From Streptomyces alboflavus (GTDB lineage: Bacteria; Actinomycetota; Actinomycetes; Streptomycetales; Streptomycetaceae): a stretch of DNA of 64,000 nucleotides. Of this stretch, positions 52,613 to 62,294 are shown in pieces (within the stretch, counting starts at the first letter, position 1; each line of letters opens with the position of its first letter). The stretch spans positions 1-64,000 of the forward strand of contig NZ_JNXT01000059.1 in the NCBI RefSeq assembly GCF_000716675.1, read 5' to 3'. Below the pieces are notes generated by a model. That model did no database searches and was not told the DNA's origin. It saw only the letters and a program-made list of their open reading frames with translations. Both the position numbers and the translations under genes were made by a program.

Positions 52613-53143
52613 GTGAGCAACATCAAGAAGGGGCTGAAGAAGGTCGAGGTCGGCCTGCGATGGGATCCGAGCCCCCTCGGCACGCCCTCCCACGACTTGG
52701 ACATCGTCGCCGCGACGTACACCTCCGAGGACCTCCACGGCAGTCCCGCCTACCTCGTGCACTTCGACAGCCGTTCCCCGGACGGCACGATCACGCTCAG
52801 CAGGGACAGCAAGACCGGCCAGGGCTTCGGATACGACGAGGTCATGGTCCTGGAGCTGGAGCGACTCGCCGAGAGGTACGTCCGTGTGGTGGTCGGCGTG
52901 GCCATCCAGCAGCCTCCGGAGGGCCGGGTCTTCGGAGACATACTGAATGCCTCGGTCCGGATCCGCGAGGGGTACACGGACCTCGTCGAGCACGACTTCG
53001 CGGAAGTGGCCGGTTCCACGGCCTCGGTGGTCGCCGAGTTCACCCGGGATCAGCCGGGCGGCCCTTGGACGTTCCGCGAGCTGCTCCAGGGCTTCGACAC
53101 CGACCTTGCGTCCTTCACGGCCGCGATGGGCGGCGTCCACTGA
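52613..53143 (+). CDS. TerD-family protein
   Basis: The 176-residue protein matches the TerD/CABP calcium-binding fold: LKKVEVGLRWDPS, DLDIVAATY, SPDGTITLSRDSKTG and RVVVGVAIQQPPEGRVFGDI. These are linked with tellurite resistance, stress and membrane-associated surveillance. Usual TerD proteins are about 190 residues; the DGFxFYxN motif is changed here (SPAYLVHFDSRSPDG). It is a lone gene away from other ter genes, so its role is unclear. GTG 52613 follows GGGGAG. A strong bidirectional terminator lies downstream. Confidence 0.88.
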   Translation: MSNIKKGLKKVEVGLRWDPSPLGTPSHDLDIVAATYTSEDLHGSPAYLVHFDSRSPDGTITLSRDSKTGQGFGYDEVMVLELERLAERYVRVVVGVAIQQPPEGRVFGDILNASVRIREGYTDLVEHDFAEVAGSTASVVAEFTRDQPGGPWTFRELLQGFDTDLASFTAAMGGVH

Positions 53144-53148
53144 GACGC

Positions 53149-53188
53149 GGTGAGGGGCGGCGGGCCCGAAGGCCCGCCGCCCCTCACC
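53149..53188. terminator. Bidirectional terminator between TerD and nrdJ
   Basis: A perfect 18-bp GC-rich stem (53149-53166 with 53171-53188) closes a CGAA tetraloop, between the convergent terD-like and nrdJ 3' ends. Confidence 0.93.
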
Positions 53189-53204
53189 TCACGGCGTCAA
53201 GCGG

Positions 53205-56096
53205 TCAGCTGCAGCCGCTGGTGGAGCCGCAGCCCTCGCAGATGTAGCACGAGCCCGCGCGCTGCATCTTCGTGCCGCAGGAGAAGCACAGCGGCGCGTC
53301 GGCCTGGATGCCCAGCTGCATCTCGACGAGCTCGGCGCTGGTGTGCGCCTGCTGCGGAGCGGCCGCCTCGGCCTCCGGCTTCGGCGTGGCGACGGCCTTC
53401 AGGACCTCCGTCTGCCGCGGGGCGGACTGGGCCAGGCCCTCGACGTCGACGTCCTCGTCGGCCGGCTCGTACGAACCGGTCTCCAGGTGACGCTGACGCT
53501 CCTCGGCGGAGTGGATGCCGAGCGCGGAGCGGGTCTCGAAGGGCAGGAAGTCCAGCGCCAGGCGGCGGAAGATGTAGTCGACGATCGACTGCGCCATCCG
53601 TACGTCCGGGTCGTCCGTCATGCCGGCCGGCTCGAAGCGCATGTTCGTGAACTTGGAGACGTACGTCTCCAGGGGCACGCCGTACTGCAGGCCGACGGAG
53701 ACGGCGATGGAGAAGGCGTCCATCATGCCCGCGAGGGTCGAACCCTGCTTGGACATCTTGAGGAAGACCTCACCCAGACCGTCGTCCGGGTAGGAGTTCG
53801 CCGTCATGTAGCCCTCGGCGCCACCGACGGTGAAGGACGTGGTGATGCCGGGACGGCCCTTCGGCAGACGCTTGCGGACCGGGCGGTACTCGACGACCTT
53901 CTCGACCGCGCTGCGGATCGTGCCTTCGGCCTTCTCGGCGATCTCGGTCTTCTCCTCCTCCTTCTTCTTGGCGGAGAGGGGCTGACCGACCTTGCAGTTG
54001 TCGCGGTAGATCGCGAGCGCCTTGACGCCCAGCTTCCAGGCCTCGAAGTAGACCTCCTCGACGTCCTCCACGGTCGCGGTCTCGGGGAGGTTGACCGTCT
54101 TGGAGAGCGCGCCGGAGATCCACGGCTGGATGGCCGCCATCATCCGGACGTGACCCATCGCGGAGATGGAGCGCTCGCCCATGGCGCAGTCGAAGACCTC
54201 GTAGTGCTTGGTCTTCAGGCCGGGGGCGTCGATCACATTGCCGCGCTCGGCGATGTGGGCGACGATCGCCTCGATCTGCTCCTCCTGGTAGCCCAGGCGA
54301 CGCAGGGCCTGCGGCACGGTGCCGTTGACGATCTGCATCGAGCCGCCGCCGACGAGCTTCTTGAACTTGACCAGGGCCAGGTCGGGCTCGAGGCCGGTCG
54401 TGTCGCAGGACATGGCGAGACCGATGGTGCCGGTCGGCGCGATGACCGAGGCCTGCGAGTTACGGAAACCGTTCTTCTCGCCGAGGCGCAGGACGTCCTG
54501 CCAGGCCTCCGTGGCGGCGGCCCAGATCGGGGTGTCCAGGTCGTCGATGCGGACGGCCGAGGCGTTGGCGTCGGCGTGCTGCTTCATGACGCGCTTGTGC
54601 GGGGTGGCGTTGCGGGCGTAGCCGTCATAGGCGCCGACGACCGCCGCGAGCTCCGCGGAGCGCTTGTACGAGGTGCCGGTCATCAGCGACGTGATGGCAC
54701 CGGCGAGGGCACGGCCGCCGTCGGAGTCGTACGCGTGGCCGGTCGCCATCAGGAGGGCGCCCAGGTTGGCGTAGCCGATGCCGAGCTGGCGGAAGGCGCG
54801 GGTGTTCTCGCCGATCTTCTGGGTCGGGAAGTCCGCGAAGCAGATGGAGATGTCCATCGCCGTGATGACCAGCTCGACGACCTTGGCGAAGCGCTCGGAC
54901 TCGAACGACTGGGTGCCGTTGCCGTCGTCCTTGAGGAACTTCATCAGGTTCAGCGAGGCGAGGTTGCAGGACGTGTTGTCCAGGTGCATGTACTCGCTGC
55001 ACGGGTTCGAGCCGTTGATGCGGCCGGACTCCGGGCAGGTGTGCCAGGCGTTGATGGTGTCGTCGTACTGGATGCCGGGGTCGGCGCAGGCCCAGGCGGC
55101 CTCGGCCATCTTGCGGAAGAGCGACTTGGCGTCGACCTCCTCGATGACGTCGCCGGTCATGCGGGCACGCAGACCGAACTTGTCGCCGTTCTCCACGGCC
55201 TTCATGAACTCGTCGTTCACACGGACCGAGTTGTTGGCGTTCTGGTACTGGACGGACGTGATGTCGTCGCCGCCCAGGTCCATGTCGAAGCCCGCGTCAC
55301 GCAGCGCGCGGATCTTCTCCTCTTCCTTCACCTTGGTCTCGATGAAGCCCTCGATGTCGGGGTGGTCGACGTCGAGGATGACCATCTTGGCCGCGCGGCG
55401 CGTGGCGCCGCCCGACTTGATCGTTCCTGCGGACGCGTCGGCGCCCCGCATGAAGGAGACCGGACCCGAGGCGTTGCCTCCGGAGGACAGCAGTTCCTTG
55501 GAGGAACGGATACGGGAGAGGTTCAGGCCGGCGCCGGAGCCGCCCTTGAAGATCATGCCCTCTTCCTTGTACCAGTCGAGGATCGACTCCATGGAGTCGT
55601 CGACGGACAGGATGAAGCAGGCGGAGACCTGCTGCGGCTGGGGCGTGCCGACGTTGAACCACACCGGGCTGTTGAAGCTGAAGATCTGGTGCAGGAGGGC
55701 GTATGCCAGCTCGTGCTCGAAGATCTCGGCGTCGGCGGGCGAGGCGAAGTACTTGTAGTCCTCGCCGGCCTTCCGGTACGTCTTCACGATGCGGTCGATG
55801 AGCTGCTTCAGGCTCACCTCGCGCTGCGGCGTGCCGACCGCGCCGCGGAAGTACTTGCTCGTGACGATGTTGACCGCGTTCACCGACCAGAACTCGGGGA
55901 ACTCGACGCCGCGCTGCTCGAAGTTGACCGAACCGTCGCGCCAGTTGGTCATGACGACGTCACGGCGCTCCCAGGCCACCTCGTCGTACGGATGCACGCC
56001 CGGGGTCGTGTGGATGCGCTCGATGCGCAGGCCCTTGCCGCCCTTGGGTCCCTTCGCGCGCGAACCTCGCGCGGGGCCGCTCGTCGTCTCGGTCAT
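53205..56096 (-). CDS. nrdJ: Adenosylcobalamin-dependent (class II) ribonucleotide reductase
   Basis: The 963-residue enzyme makes deoxyribonucleotides with vitamin B12 coenzyme and no oxygen requirement. Features include the allosteric/substrate barrel (GSGAGLNLSRIRSSKE, SGGATRRAAKMVILDVDHPDI), active-site NPCSEYMHLDNTSCNLASLN, NSQASVIAPTGTIGLAMSCDT and a Cys-rich C-terminal tail (CFSCGTKM...CYICEGCGSTSGCS) for zinc binding and redox. ATG 56096 has GGGAGG five to six nt upstream; the in-frame extension to 56153 has no family support. It follows nrdR by 131 bp, the conserved nrdRJ order, so NrdR repression from the upstream boxes should control both. Confidence 0.97.
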   Translation of the reverse strand: MTETTSGPARGSRAKGPKGGKGLRIERIHTTPGVHPYDEVAWERRDVVMTNWRDGSVNFEQRGVEFPEFWSVNAVNIVTSKYFRGAVGTPQREVSLKQLIDRIVKTYRKAGEDYKYFASPADAEIFEHELAYALLHQIFSFNSPVWFNVGTPQPQQVSACFILSVDDSMESILDWYKEEGMIFKGGSGAGLNLSRIRSSKELLSSGGNASGPVSFMRGADASAGTIKSGGATRRAAKMVILDVDHPDIEGFIETKVKEEEKIRALRDAGFDMDLGGDDITSVQYQNANNSVRVNDEFMKAVENGDKFGLRARMTGDVIEEVDAKSLFRKMAEAAWACADPGIQYDDTINAWHTCPESGRINGSNPCSEYMHLDNTSCNLASLNLMKFLKDDGNGTQSFESERFAKVVELVITAMDISICFADFPTQKIGENTRAFRQLGIGYANLGALLMATGHAYDSDGGRALAGAITSLMTGTSYKRSAELAAVVGAYDGYARNATPHKRVMKQHADANASAVRIDDLDTPIWAAATEAWQDVLRLGEKNGFRNSQASVIAPTGTIGLAMSCDTTGLEPDLALVKFKKLVGGGSMQIVNGTVPQALRRLGYQEEQIEAIVAHIAERGNVIDAPGLKTKHYEVFDCAMGERSISAMGHVRMMAAIQPWISGALSKTVNLPETATVEDVEEVYFEAWKLGVKALAIYRDNCKVGQPLSAKKKEEEKTEIAEKAEGTIRSAVEKVVEYRPVRKRLPKGRPGITTSFTVGGAEGYMTANSYPDDGLGEVFLKMSKQGSTLAGMMDAFSIAVSVGLQYGVPLETYVSKFTNMRFEPAGMTDDPDVRMAQSIVDYIFRRLALDFLPFETRSALGIHSAEERQRHLETGSYEPADEDVDVEGLAQSAPRQTEVLKAVATPKPEAEAAAPQQAHTSAELVEMQLGIQADAPLCFSCGTKMQRAGSCYICEGCGSTSGCS

Positions 56097-56227
56097 GCCG
56101 CCTCCCTGTATCAGGCTAAAACGCCCTGAAGTGCCACGCTCTTCCCGCAGCACGGTGTGTGTCTTGTGTCGCGGGCACCACTGGGGGCGACCGCGACAGG
56201 TCTGGTTCGCCGTCGGACCGTGAAAGG

Positions 56228-56770
56228 TCAGTCGCCGGCGGTGGCAGGCTGCGGGACTTCGGCAGTCCCACCGGGCCCGCGGCCGGTCGCGTCACGTTCC
56301 GCTCCGGAGCCGTCCGGCGCGGCGTCGCGCCGCTCCCGCAGCTCTTCGACCGCGGCCTCGAAGTCCTCGAGCGAGTCGAACGCCCGGTACACGGACGCGA
56401 AGCGCAAGTAGGCGACGAGGTCGAGTTCCTGCAGCGGGCCGAGTATGGCCAGCCCCACGTCGTGGGTGGTCAGTTCGGCACTTCCGGTGGCCCGGACCGC
56501 TTCCTCGACGCGCTGGCCGAGCTGCGCCAGCGCGTCCTCGGTCACAGGCCGCCCCTGGCATGCCTTGCGGACGCCGTTGATGACCTTGGTGCGGCTGAAG
56601 GGCTCGGTGACGCCGCTGCGCTTGACGACCATCAGGGAGCAGGTCTCCACGGTCGTGAAACGACGCGAGCAGTCCGGGCACTGACGGCGCCTGCGGATCG
56701 ACGTGCCGTCATCAGTGGTGCGGCTGTCGACTACGCGGCTGTCGGGGTGCCTACAGAAGGGGCAGTGCAT
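56228..56770 (-). CDS. nrdR: Transcriptional repressor NrdR
   Basis: The 180-residue protein has an N-terminal zinc ribbon (Cys3, Cys6, Cys31, Cys34; [17 protein letters not shown]) and an ATP-cone (about 46-136; [23 protein letters not shown]). It represses ribonucleotide reductase genes when bound to ATP/dATP. The last ~30 residues are a variable tail. Two NrdR boxes, 31 bp apart, lie about 110-155 bp upstream, so it probably autoregulates and controls nrdJ in the same operon. Confidence 0.97.
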   Translation of the reverse strand: MHCPFCRHPDSRVVDSRTTDDGTSIRRRRQCPDCSRRFTTVETCSLMVVKRSGVTEPFSRTKVINGVRKACQGRPVTEDALAQLGQRVEEAVRATGSAELTTHDVGLAILGPLQELDLVAYLRFASVYRAFDSLEDFEAAVEELRERRDAAPDGSGAERDATGRGPGGTAEVPQPATAGD

Positions 56771-56879
56771 GGATCTCCCAACCCTCCTTCATGGCACGAC
56801 ACAGAGGCCTCCAAGGACCCTTGGGCCCCTCGAAGCAGCCCCAAGCATAGGCGATGCCCGCGGCCCCGGAAGACCGGGG

Positions 56880-56926
56880 ACCACAACTTCTAGGCTGCGG
56901 TCGCAATCCAACCACTACATCTGGGG
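56880..56926 (-). promoter_or_regulatory. Twin NrdR boxes
   Basis: ACCACAACTTCTAGGC (56880-56895) and ACCACTACATCTGGGG (56911-56926) are direct copies of the 16-bp NrdR box pattern, exactly 31 bp (three helical turns) apart, as in known NrdR-regulated promoters. Confidence 0.85.
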
Positions 56927-57184
56927 TTTGCCCGTCATCCTCGACGTCACCGCGTGTCGCGGGAGCCGCCGGACGGGCAGGCGCGTGCGGGCCGGCGCCG
57001 ACGCCACCCGGGAGGTCCCAGCGCCCTGTTGACGGGGCACCGAATGGCACTATGGGAGCCTCACTCGGCAGGGCCTGGACCCCGGCGGTGAAGCGTACCG
57101 TAATGAACCGAAATTCCTTTCGGCCCGAACGTCAGCCATACACCCAGACACATGATCAGGACAGGGAATCTACGATTTTTCACT

Positions 57185-57198
57185 CGAACGTGTGTTTG
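57185..57198. promoter_or_regulatory. SOS box (LexA operator) upstream of lexA
   Basis: CGAACGTGTGTTTG matches the actinobacterial/Gram-positive LexA operator CGAAC-N4-GTTYG and lies 67 bp before the lexA start, implying autorepression. Confidence 0.9.
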
Positions 57199-57265
57199 GC
57201 GCAACCTTTCGAAAGCAACTACCGTTGGCTAACTAGGGAGAACATCTCGAGAGGGGCCGACCGAC

Positions 57266-58051
57266 GTGACCACCACCGCAGACAGCGCCACCATCACAGC
57301 CCAGGACCGCTCCCAGAGCCGATTCGAGCCGGTGCATGCCATGAATGACGCAGCCACGAACCAGGAGGGGCCCAAGCCCACACGCTCCCTGCCGGGCCGA
57401 CCTCCAGGAATCCGCGCCGACAGCTCCGGGCTCACCGATCGCCAGCGCCGGGTGATCGAGGTCATCAGGGACTCGGTGCAGCGGCGTGGTTACCCGCCGT
57501 CGATGCGGGAGATCGGTCAGGCGGTCGGACTCTCCAGCACCTCGTCCGTCGCCCACCAGCTGATGGCTCTCGAGCGCAAGGGCTTCCTGCGCCGCGACCC
57601 GCACCGCCCGCGGGCGTACGAGGTCCGGGGTTCGGACCAGCCCAGCACCCAGGCCACGGACACCACGGGCAAGCCGGCCGCTTCGTACGTCCCCCTGGTC
57701 GGCCGCATCGCGGCAGGCGGCCCGATCCTCGCCGAGGAGTCCGTCGAGGACGTGTTCCCCCTCCCCCGCCAGCTCGTCGGCGACGGAGAGCTGTTCGTCC
57801 TGAAGGTCGTCGGCGACTCCATGATCGAGGCCGCCATCTGCGACGGGGACTGGGTCACGGTCCGCCGCCAGCCCGTCGCCGAGAACGGCGACATCGTCGC
57901 CGCCATGCTCGACGGCGAAGCGACCGTCAAGCGCTTCAAGCGCGAGGACGGACACGTCTGGCTCCTGCCGCACAACTCCGCGTACCAGCCGATCCCCGGG
58001 GACGAGGCGACCATCCTCGGCAAGGTGGTCGCGGTCCTGCGTCGCGTGTGA
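57266..58051 (+). CDS. lexA: SOS repressor LexA
   Basis: The 261-residue repressor has a winged helix (about 55-115; [36 protein letters not shown]) and an S24 autoprotease domain. The cleavage site is Ala150-Gly151 (GRIAAGGP), with catalytic Ser185 (VVGDSMIEA) and Lys222 (ATVKRF). RecA filaments trigger self-cleavage after DNA damage. GTG 57266 gives a ~50-residue N-terminal extension; ATG 57341 is an alternative. An SOS box upstream implies autoregulation. It is divergent from nrdR-nrdJ, linking DNA damage and nucleotide supply. Confidence 0.97.
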   Translation: MTTTADSATITAQDRSQSRFEPVHAMNDAATNQEGPKPTRSLPGRPPGIRADSSGLTDRQRRVIEVIRDSVQRRGYPPSMREIGQAVGLSSTSSVAHQLMALERKGFLRRDPHRPRAYEVRGSDQPSTQATDTTGKPAASYVPLVGRIAAGGPILAEESVEDVFPLPRQLVGDGELFVLKVVGDSMIEAAICDGDWVTVRRQPVAENGDIVAAMLDGEATVKRFKREDGHVWLLPHNSAYQPIPGDEATILGKVVAVLRRV

Positions 58052-58066
58052 GCCTCCGCCCCTGAC

Positions 58067-58105
58067 ACGGGCCCCGGAACCTACTGCGCCGGTTCCGGGG
58101 CCCGT
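58067..58105 (+). terminator. lexA terminator hairpin
   Basis: A perfect 15-bp stem (58067-58081 with 58091-58105) with a 9-nt loop, 15 bp after the lexA stop and followed by CTCTT. Confidence 0.93.
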
Positions 58106-58110
58106 CTCTT

Positions 58111-58174
58111 GCGTTCTGAGGGCTGCTGCAACGGGGCAGCGGTGCGTTCTGGGCGCTGCCGCAACGGGGCAGCG
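58111..58174 (-). terminator. Two tandem 33-bp repeats, each a small hairpin, after dinG
   Basis: GCGTTCTG...GCTGC.GCAACGGGGCAGCG occurs twice with a 33-bp period (58111 and 58144). Each copy forms a GCTGC(C)/(G)GCAGC stem around GCAACGG. They end directly at the dinG stop codon and may act as a double terminator. Confidence 0.6.
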
Positions 58175-58176
58175 AG

Positions 58177-60192
58177 CTACTCCTCCGAGGCCTCGGCCGC
58201 CTGCGCCGCCCCGGCCCCTCCCGACGCTTCCGCAGCCGTCGCCGCCGCGTCGATCGCCGCCAGGGAGCGACGCACCTGGTTCCGGTCCGTCGTGTACCAG
58301 AACTCCGGCAGCGAGGCCCGCAGATAGCTTCCGTAGCGCGCGGTGGCCAGGCGCGGGTCCAGGACAGCCACCACCCCACGGTCCCCCGAGGCCCGGACGA
58401 GACGACCGGCACCCTGGGCCATGAGCAGCGCGGCATGGGTCGCCGCGACCGCCATGAAGCCATTGCCGCCCGCTTCGTCCACGGCATTCTGCCGGGCACT
58501 CATCAGCGGGTCGTCAGGGCGCGGAAACGGGATCTTGTCCATGATCACCAGCTGACAGTTCGCGCCCGGCACGTCGACGCCCTGCCACAGCGAGAGCGTG
58601 CCGAACAGACACGTCCGCGCATCGGCCGCGAAGCCCTTGATCAGCTCGCCCAGCGTCTCCTCGCCCTGCAGCAGGATCGGCATGTCGAGCCTGCCCCGCA
58701 GCTCCTCGGCCGCCGCCTGGGCCGCCCGCATCGAGGAGAACAGGCCGAGCGTCCGCCCACCCGCCGCCTCGATCAGCTCGGTGAGCTCGTCCAGCATGTC
58801 GCCGCGCGTGCCCTCCCGCCCGGGACGTGCCAGGTGCTGCGCGACGTACAGGATGCCCTGCTTGCGGTAGTCGAAGGGCGAGCCGACGTCGACGCCCTTC
58901 CAGACGGGCGCGTCCTCGGTGTGGCTGCCCTCCGGGGACAGCCCGAGGGACGCCCCGACGCCATTGAAGTCCCCGCCGAGCTTGAGCGTGGCGGACGTGA
59001 GGACCACAGAGCGGTCGGTGAACAGCTTCTCGCGGAGCAGGCCCGAGACGGACATCGGGGCCACCCTCAGGGAGGCGCCGAAGCGGTCGTGGCGTTCGTA
59101 CCAGACGACGTCGTACTCGGAGCCGTTCGTGATGCGCTCCGACACGTCGTGGATCGTCTCCACGGAGGCCAGGGCCTGCTTGCGGACCACGTCCTCGTCC
59201 TGGACGGACTTGTCGCGGGTCGAGCCGAGTGCCGAGATGACCGTGCGGGCGGCGTCGCGCAGCGCCATGAGGGCATAGCCGAGGTCCTCGGGGACCTCTT
59301 CGAGGCGCCCCGGCAGCGCCAGCTCCATGAGCCGCTCGAAGCCCTCGGCGGCCGTCTGGAGCTGATCCGCGGCCTTCTCGTTGACCAACTTCGCCGCGCG
59401 CCGCACCGCTCGGTTGACCTGTCCCGGGGTGAGCTCGCCGGTGGCGACACCCGTGACACGGGATACCAGCTCATGGGCCTCGTCCACGATCAGCACCTCG
59501 TGCTGGGGCAGGACGGGGGCGCCCTCGATGGCGTCGATCGCAAGGAGCGCGTGGTTGGTGACCACGACCTCGGCGAGCTTCGCGCGCTCGCGGGCCATCT
59601 CGGCGAAGCACTCCTGGCCGTACGCGCACTTCGATGCGCCCAGGCACTCCCTGGACGAGACGGACACCTGGGCCCAGGCGCGGTCGGAGACGCCCGGGGT
59701 GAGGTCGTCGCGGTCGCCGGTCTCCGTCTCGTCCGCCCAGTCCCGCATGCGCAGCAGGTCCCGGCCGAGCTTGCTCGTGGGCGTCGCCGCCTCGAACTGG
59801 TCGAAAAGACCCTCTTCCTCGTCCTGCGGAACGCCCTCGTGCAGGCGGTGCAGACAGAGATAGTTCGACCGGCCCTTGAGCATGGCGAAGTCGGGGCGGC
59901 GGCGCAGCAGCGGATGCAGGGCGTCCACCGTCCGCGGCAGGTCGCGCTCGACCAGCTGGCGCTGCAGCGCCAGGGTGGCCGTCGCGACGACGACCCGCTC
60001 CCCGTGCGCCAGCGCGGGCACCAGGTAGCCGAGGGACTTTCCGGTGCCGGTGCCGGCCTGGACCAGCAGGTGGGAACCGTCGTCGATCGCCTCGGCGACG
60101 GTCTCGGCCATGGTCACCTGGCCGGGGCGCTCCGTACCGCCGACGGCGGCGACGGCGGCGTGCAGGAGCTCGGGGAGGGAGGGCTTCGTCAT
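58177..60192 (-). CDS. dinG: DinG-like (XPD family) ATP-dependent DNA helicase
   Basis: The 671-residue superfamily 2 helicase has P-loop QAGTGTGKS (45-53), DEAH box (VDEAHE), and four cysteines arranged as an iron-sulphur cluster site (YLCLHR, then ECLGASKCAYGQECF). Motif VI is AQGAGRLVRASGDRG. DinG/XPD enzymes unwind 5'-tailed DNA, R-loops and G-quadruplexes. An Ala-rich C-terminal tail follows. The symbol is by family resemblance; no SOS box was seen upstream of it, unlike E. coli dinG. It is convergent with lexA. Confidence 0.92.
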   Translation of the reverse strand: MTKPSLPELLHAAVAAVGGTERPGQVTMAETVAEAIDDGSHLLVQAGTGTGKSLGYLVPALAHGERVVVATATLALQRQLVERDLPRTVDALHPLLRRRPDFAMLKGRSNYLCLHRLHEGVPQDEEEGLFDQFEAATPTSKLGRDLLRMRDWADETETGDRDDLTPGVSDRAWAQVSVSSRECLGASKCAYGQECFAEMARERAKLAEVVVTNHALLAIDAIEGAPVLPQHEVLIVDEAHELVSRVTGVATGELTPGQVNRAVRRAAKLVNEKAADQLQTAAEGFERLMELALPGRLEEVPEDLGYALMALRDAARTVISALGSTRDKSVQDEDVVRKQALASVETIHDVSERITNGSEYDVVWYERHDRFGASLRVAPMSVSGLLREKLFTDRSVVLTSATLKLGGDFNGVGASLGLSPEGSHTEDAPVWKGVDVGSPFDYRKQGILYVAQHLARPGREGTRGDMLDELTELIEAAGGRTLGLFSSMRAAQAAAEELRGRLDMPILLQGEETLGELIKGFAADARTCLFGTLSLWQGVDVPGANCQLVIMDKIPFPRPDDPLMSARQNAVDEAGGNGFMAVAATHAALLMAQGAGRLVRASGDRGVVAVLDPRLATARYGSYLRASLPEFWYTTDRNQVRRSLAAIDAAATAAEASGGAGAAQAAEASEE

Positions 60193-60232
60193 AGCTCGAC
60201 CACCCTACGGTGCCCCACTGACAACACTGCGA

Positions 60233-62200
60233 TCAAGGCTGATGGAGGGGGTTGGCCACGGTCCCGTGGACAGCGGCGTGCGGGCGCTCGGAACGGTCGC
60301 GGTAGCCGTCGAGGTGGAGCCGGTTGCGGTTCAGACACAGCCGCTCGATACGGGGTGTGAGCAGGTCGAAGGTCTCGTACCGCTCCTTCAGCTCGGGGGC
60401 GCGGGCCTGGTGCCGCAGGATCTCGGCCCGTACGAGGGCCCAGAAGTCGGCCTCCGGGACGCCCAGTTGGTCCTCGCACAGCGGCGCCAGGTAGCGGAAG
60501 ACACCCACGAAGAGCCCGGCGTGGATGAACTGGGTCAGGAAGGACGGCGGCTCGGTGAGCAGGATGTCGCGTACGTCGTCGGGCATGGAGGCGTGCTCCG
60601 GCACGGGCTCCGCACTGACATTGACGTCGTCCACGAAGTCCTTGACCGCGAGGCGCACGGGGACGTCCTTGTCGTCGAAGACGACGATGGCGTTCTCTCC
60701 GTGCGGGGAGAACACCGTTCCGTAGCGATAGAGGAACTGCAGCAGGGGCGGCAGCAGCGCGGCGAACAGACGCGTCAGCCAGGCCGCAGGCGTCAGCCCG
60801 GAGCGGGCGACGAGCTCCGTGACGAAAGCGCGGCCCTGGGGATCGGTGTGCAGGAGCGCGGCGAGGGTGCGGGCGCGCTCCCCGGGCGCGAGGTAGCGCG
60901 TGAGGGGCTCGCGCCAGATGGCTCCCAGGAGTTCCTTGTACTGGTAGGGAACTTCTGGGAGCGAGTCGTAGACAGGGTGCTCGACGGCGACGGAGGCGAC
61001 CTCTCCGAGGAGGATCACCCGGCACTCGTCACGCAGGAACGGATCGCTGTCACGCAAGGCGTGCACCCAGGAAGTGACGGCCGAGGCGGCGACCGTCCGC
61101 TCAGTCGGCAGACCACGCCACACCAGTGTGTTGAGGACCGACAGCGGGAGCTTGATGGTGTGCCGGTCGGGACGGGTGGTGTTCAGGAATGTCCGGATCG
61201 ACTGCTGTGGCAGACGCAGGTCGCCGTCACTGGGGAGCGGGACGATGGTCCCCGCGGCGACGGACGGGGCGAACAGGGGCAGCACGACGTCGTCCCACTG
61301 CCAGGGATGCACGGGCAGGTACAGGTACTCCCGGGGGTCGAGGCCGCGCGCGCCGAGTATGGCCGCGTAGGACTCGCGGGTGCCTGCGTCGAGCTCGCGC
61401 GCGTAGAGGTCGTCCGCGGTGTCCAGGCCCGGCACGCCGCGGTAGGTGGAGATGCTGTGGTGCACGGCGATCCACGGGATGGCCGCGTCGCTGCGGGCCT
61501 CGGGTGCCCAGCGTGCGGCGTCCGTCGCGGAGAAGCCGATGCGGCCCTTGTTGAGGACGAGCCAGGGATGGCCGGTCTGGTGGCCTTCGAGCTCCGCGTA
61601 GCCGAGGTCGGCGAGCTGCCCGGCGCTGAGCGCTCCGTGGTCGAGGCGGGTGTCGGCGCTCAGCGTCGCGGTCAGTTCGCGGATGAGGTGGCCGAGGGTG
61701 GCGCCGTCGAGGTCCAGAGTGCGGCGGGCGACGGTCAGGAAGCGCAGTGGGTCGATGCAGGGGCGCGGGCTGCCGGTGCCGTCGGTGAGCGTGAGGCTCG
61801 CCGGGTCCACTCGCCAGCTGCCGTACGCGCCGCGGCGGGCGCGGAAGGTGAGACGGGGGCGGGGCTCGCCGGGCGCGGCCGGTTCGTCGAGAAGCAGGGT
61901 GTACGTGTCCGTGGCGCACCCCTCACCGTCCGCGACGCCCCCTTCGCTTCCTACGGCGGACGCTGCGGCGGACGCCCTGCTTCCCCTGGCATCCTCGCGG
62001 CCTTCGGCATCGCCGCCTCGGCTGTCGGCGCTCACTGCCCCCGCCGGTACCGGACTGAGGATCTCTTCGTACGCGAACTCGGCGACGATCTTGGCGAGGA
62101 GTCGGCGCCCGGCCTCCTCCCAGCGTTCCGCGGTCAGCTCAGGCGGGTCGTAAAGGGCGGCGGGGTCGTTGGGTGTCGCGGGGTCGGAAAGATTCGGCAC
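60233..62200 (-). CDS. IucA/IucC-family (NIS) siderophore synthetase
   Basis: The 655-residue enzyme condenses carboxylates with amines or hydroxylamines through acyl-adenylates to build an NRPS-independent siderophore. Family segments include HPWLVLNKGRIGFSATD, YLPVHPWQWDDVVLPLF, KLPLSVLNTLVWRGLP and the active-site SPHGENAIVVFDDKD, with a C-terminal FhuF-like part. A ~45-residue Ala/Gly/Ser-rich insertion (about residues 58-103) follows the first segment. GTG 62200 has GAGGAG five nt upstream. It follows an acyltransferase gene and a second IucA/IucC gene on the same strand, so the three form a siderophore operon. Confidence 0.93.
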   Translation of the reverse strand: MPNLSDPATPNDPAALYDPPELTAERWEEAGRRLLAKIVAEFAYEEILSPVPAGAVSADSRGGDAEGREDARGSRASAAASAVGSEGGVADGEGCATDTYTLLLDEPAAPGEPRPRLTFRARRGAYGSWRVDPASLTLTDGTGSPRPCIDPLRFLTVARRTLDLDGATLGHLIRELTATLSADTRLDHGALSAGQLADLGYAELEGHQTGHPWLVLNKGRIGFSATDAARWAPEARSDAAIPWIAVHHSISTYRGVPGLDTADDLYARELDAGTRESYAAILGARGLDPREYLYLPVHPWQWDDVVLPLFAPSVAAGTIVPLPSDGDLRLPQQSIRTFLNTTRPDRHTIKLPLSVLNTLVWRGLPTERTVAASAVTSWVHALRDSDPFLRDECRVILLGEVASVAVEHPVYDSLPEVPYQYKELLGAIWREPLTRYLAPGERARTLAALLHTDPQGRAFVTELVARSGLTPAAWLTRLFAALLPPLLQFLYRYGTVFSPHGENAIVVFDDKDVPVRLAVKDFVDDVNVSAEPVPEHASMPDDVRDILLTEPPSFLTQFIHAGLFVGVFRYLAPLCEDQLGVPEADFWALVRAEILRHQARAPELKERYETFDLLTPRIERLCLNRNRLHLDGYRDRSERPHAAVHGTVANPLHQP

Positions 62201-62294
62201 GGGGACTCCTCGGGGAGGGAACCGGATCGGGTCGAGCGGTGTATCAGAAGTGAGCGGATCGAAGTGAGCAGATGAGAGGGGCGGGCCGAGCGGG

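Larger units (their letters stand above)
56771..57265. other. Regulatory region between divergent nrdR-nrdJ and lexA
   Basis: This 495-bp gap carries the twin NrdR boxes (56880-56926) and the lexA SOS box (57185-57198). The part 56960-57170 shows no recognised motif, and no additional gene is supported. An AT-richer stretch 57110-57240 marks the lexA promoter. Confidence 0.75.

Noticed and set aside
56097..56227. Cobalamin riboswitch before nrdJ
   Set aside because: The 131-bp gap is too short and lacks the B12-box pattern; control by NrdR boxes upstream of nrdR is sufficient.
60150..60240. SOS box upstream of the DinG-like helicase
   Set aside because: No CGAAC-N4-GTTYG match was found in the 40-bp gap or just upstream, so LexA control of this gene is not claimed.
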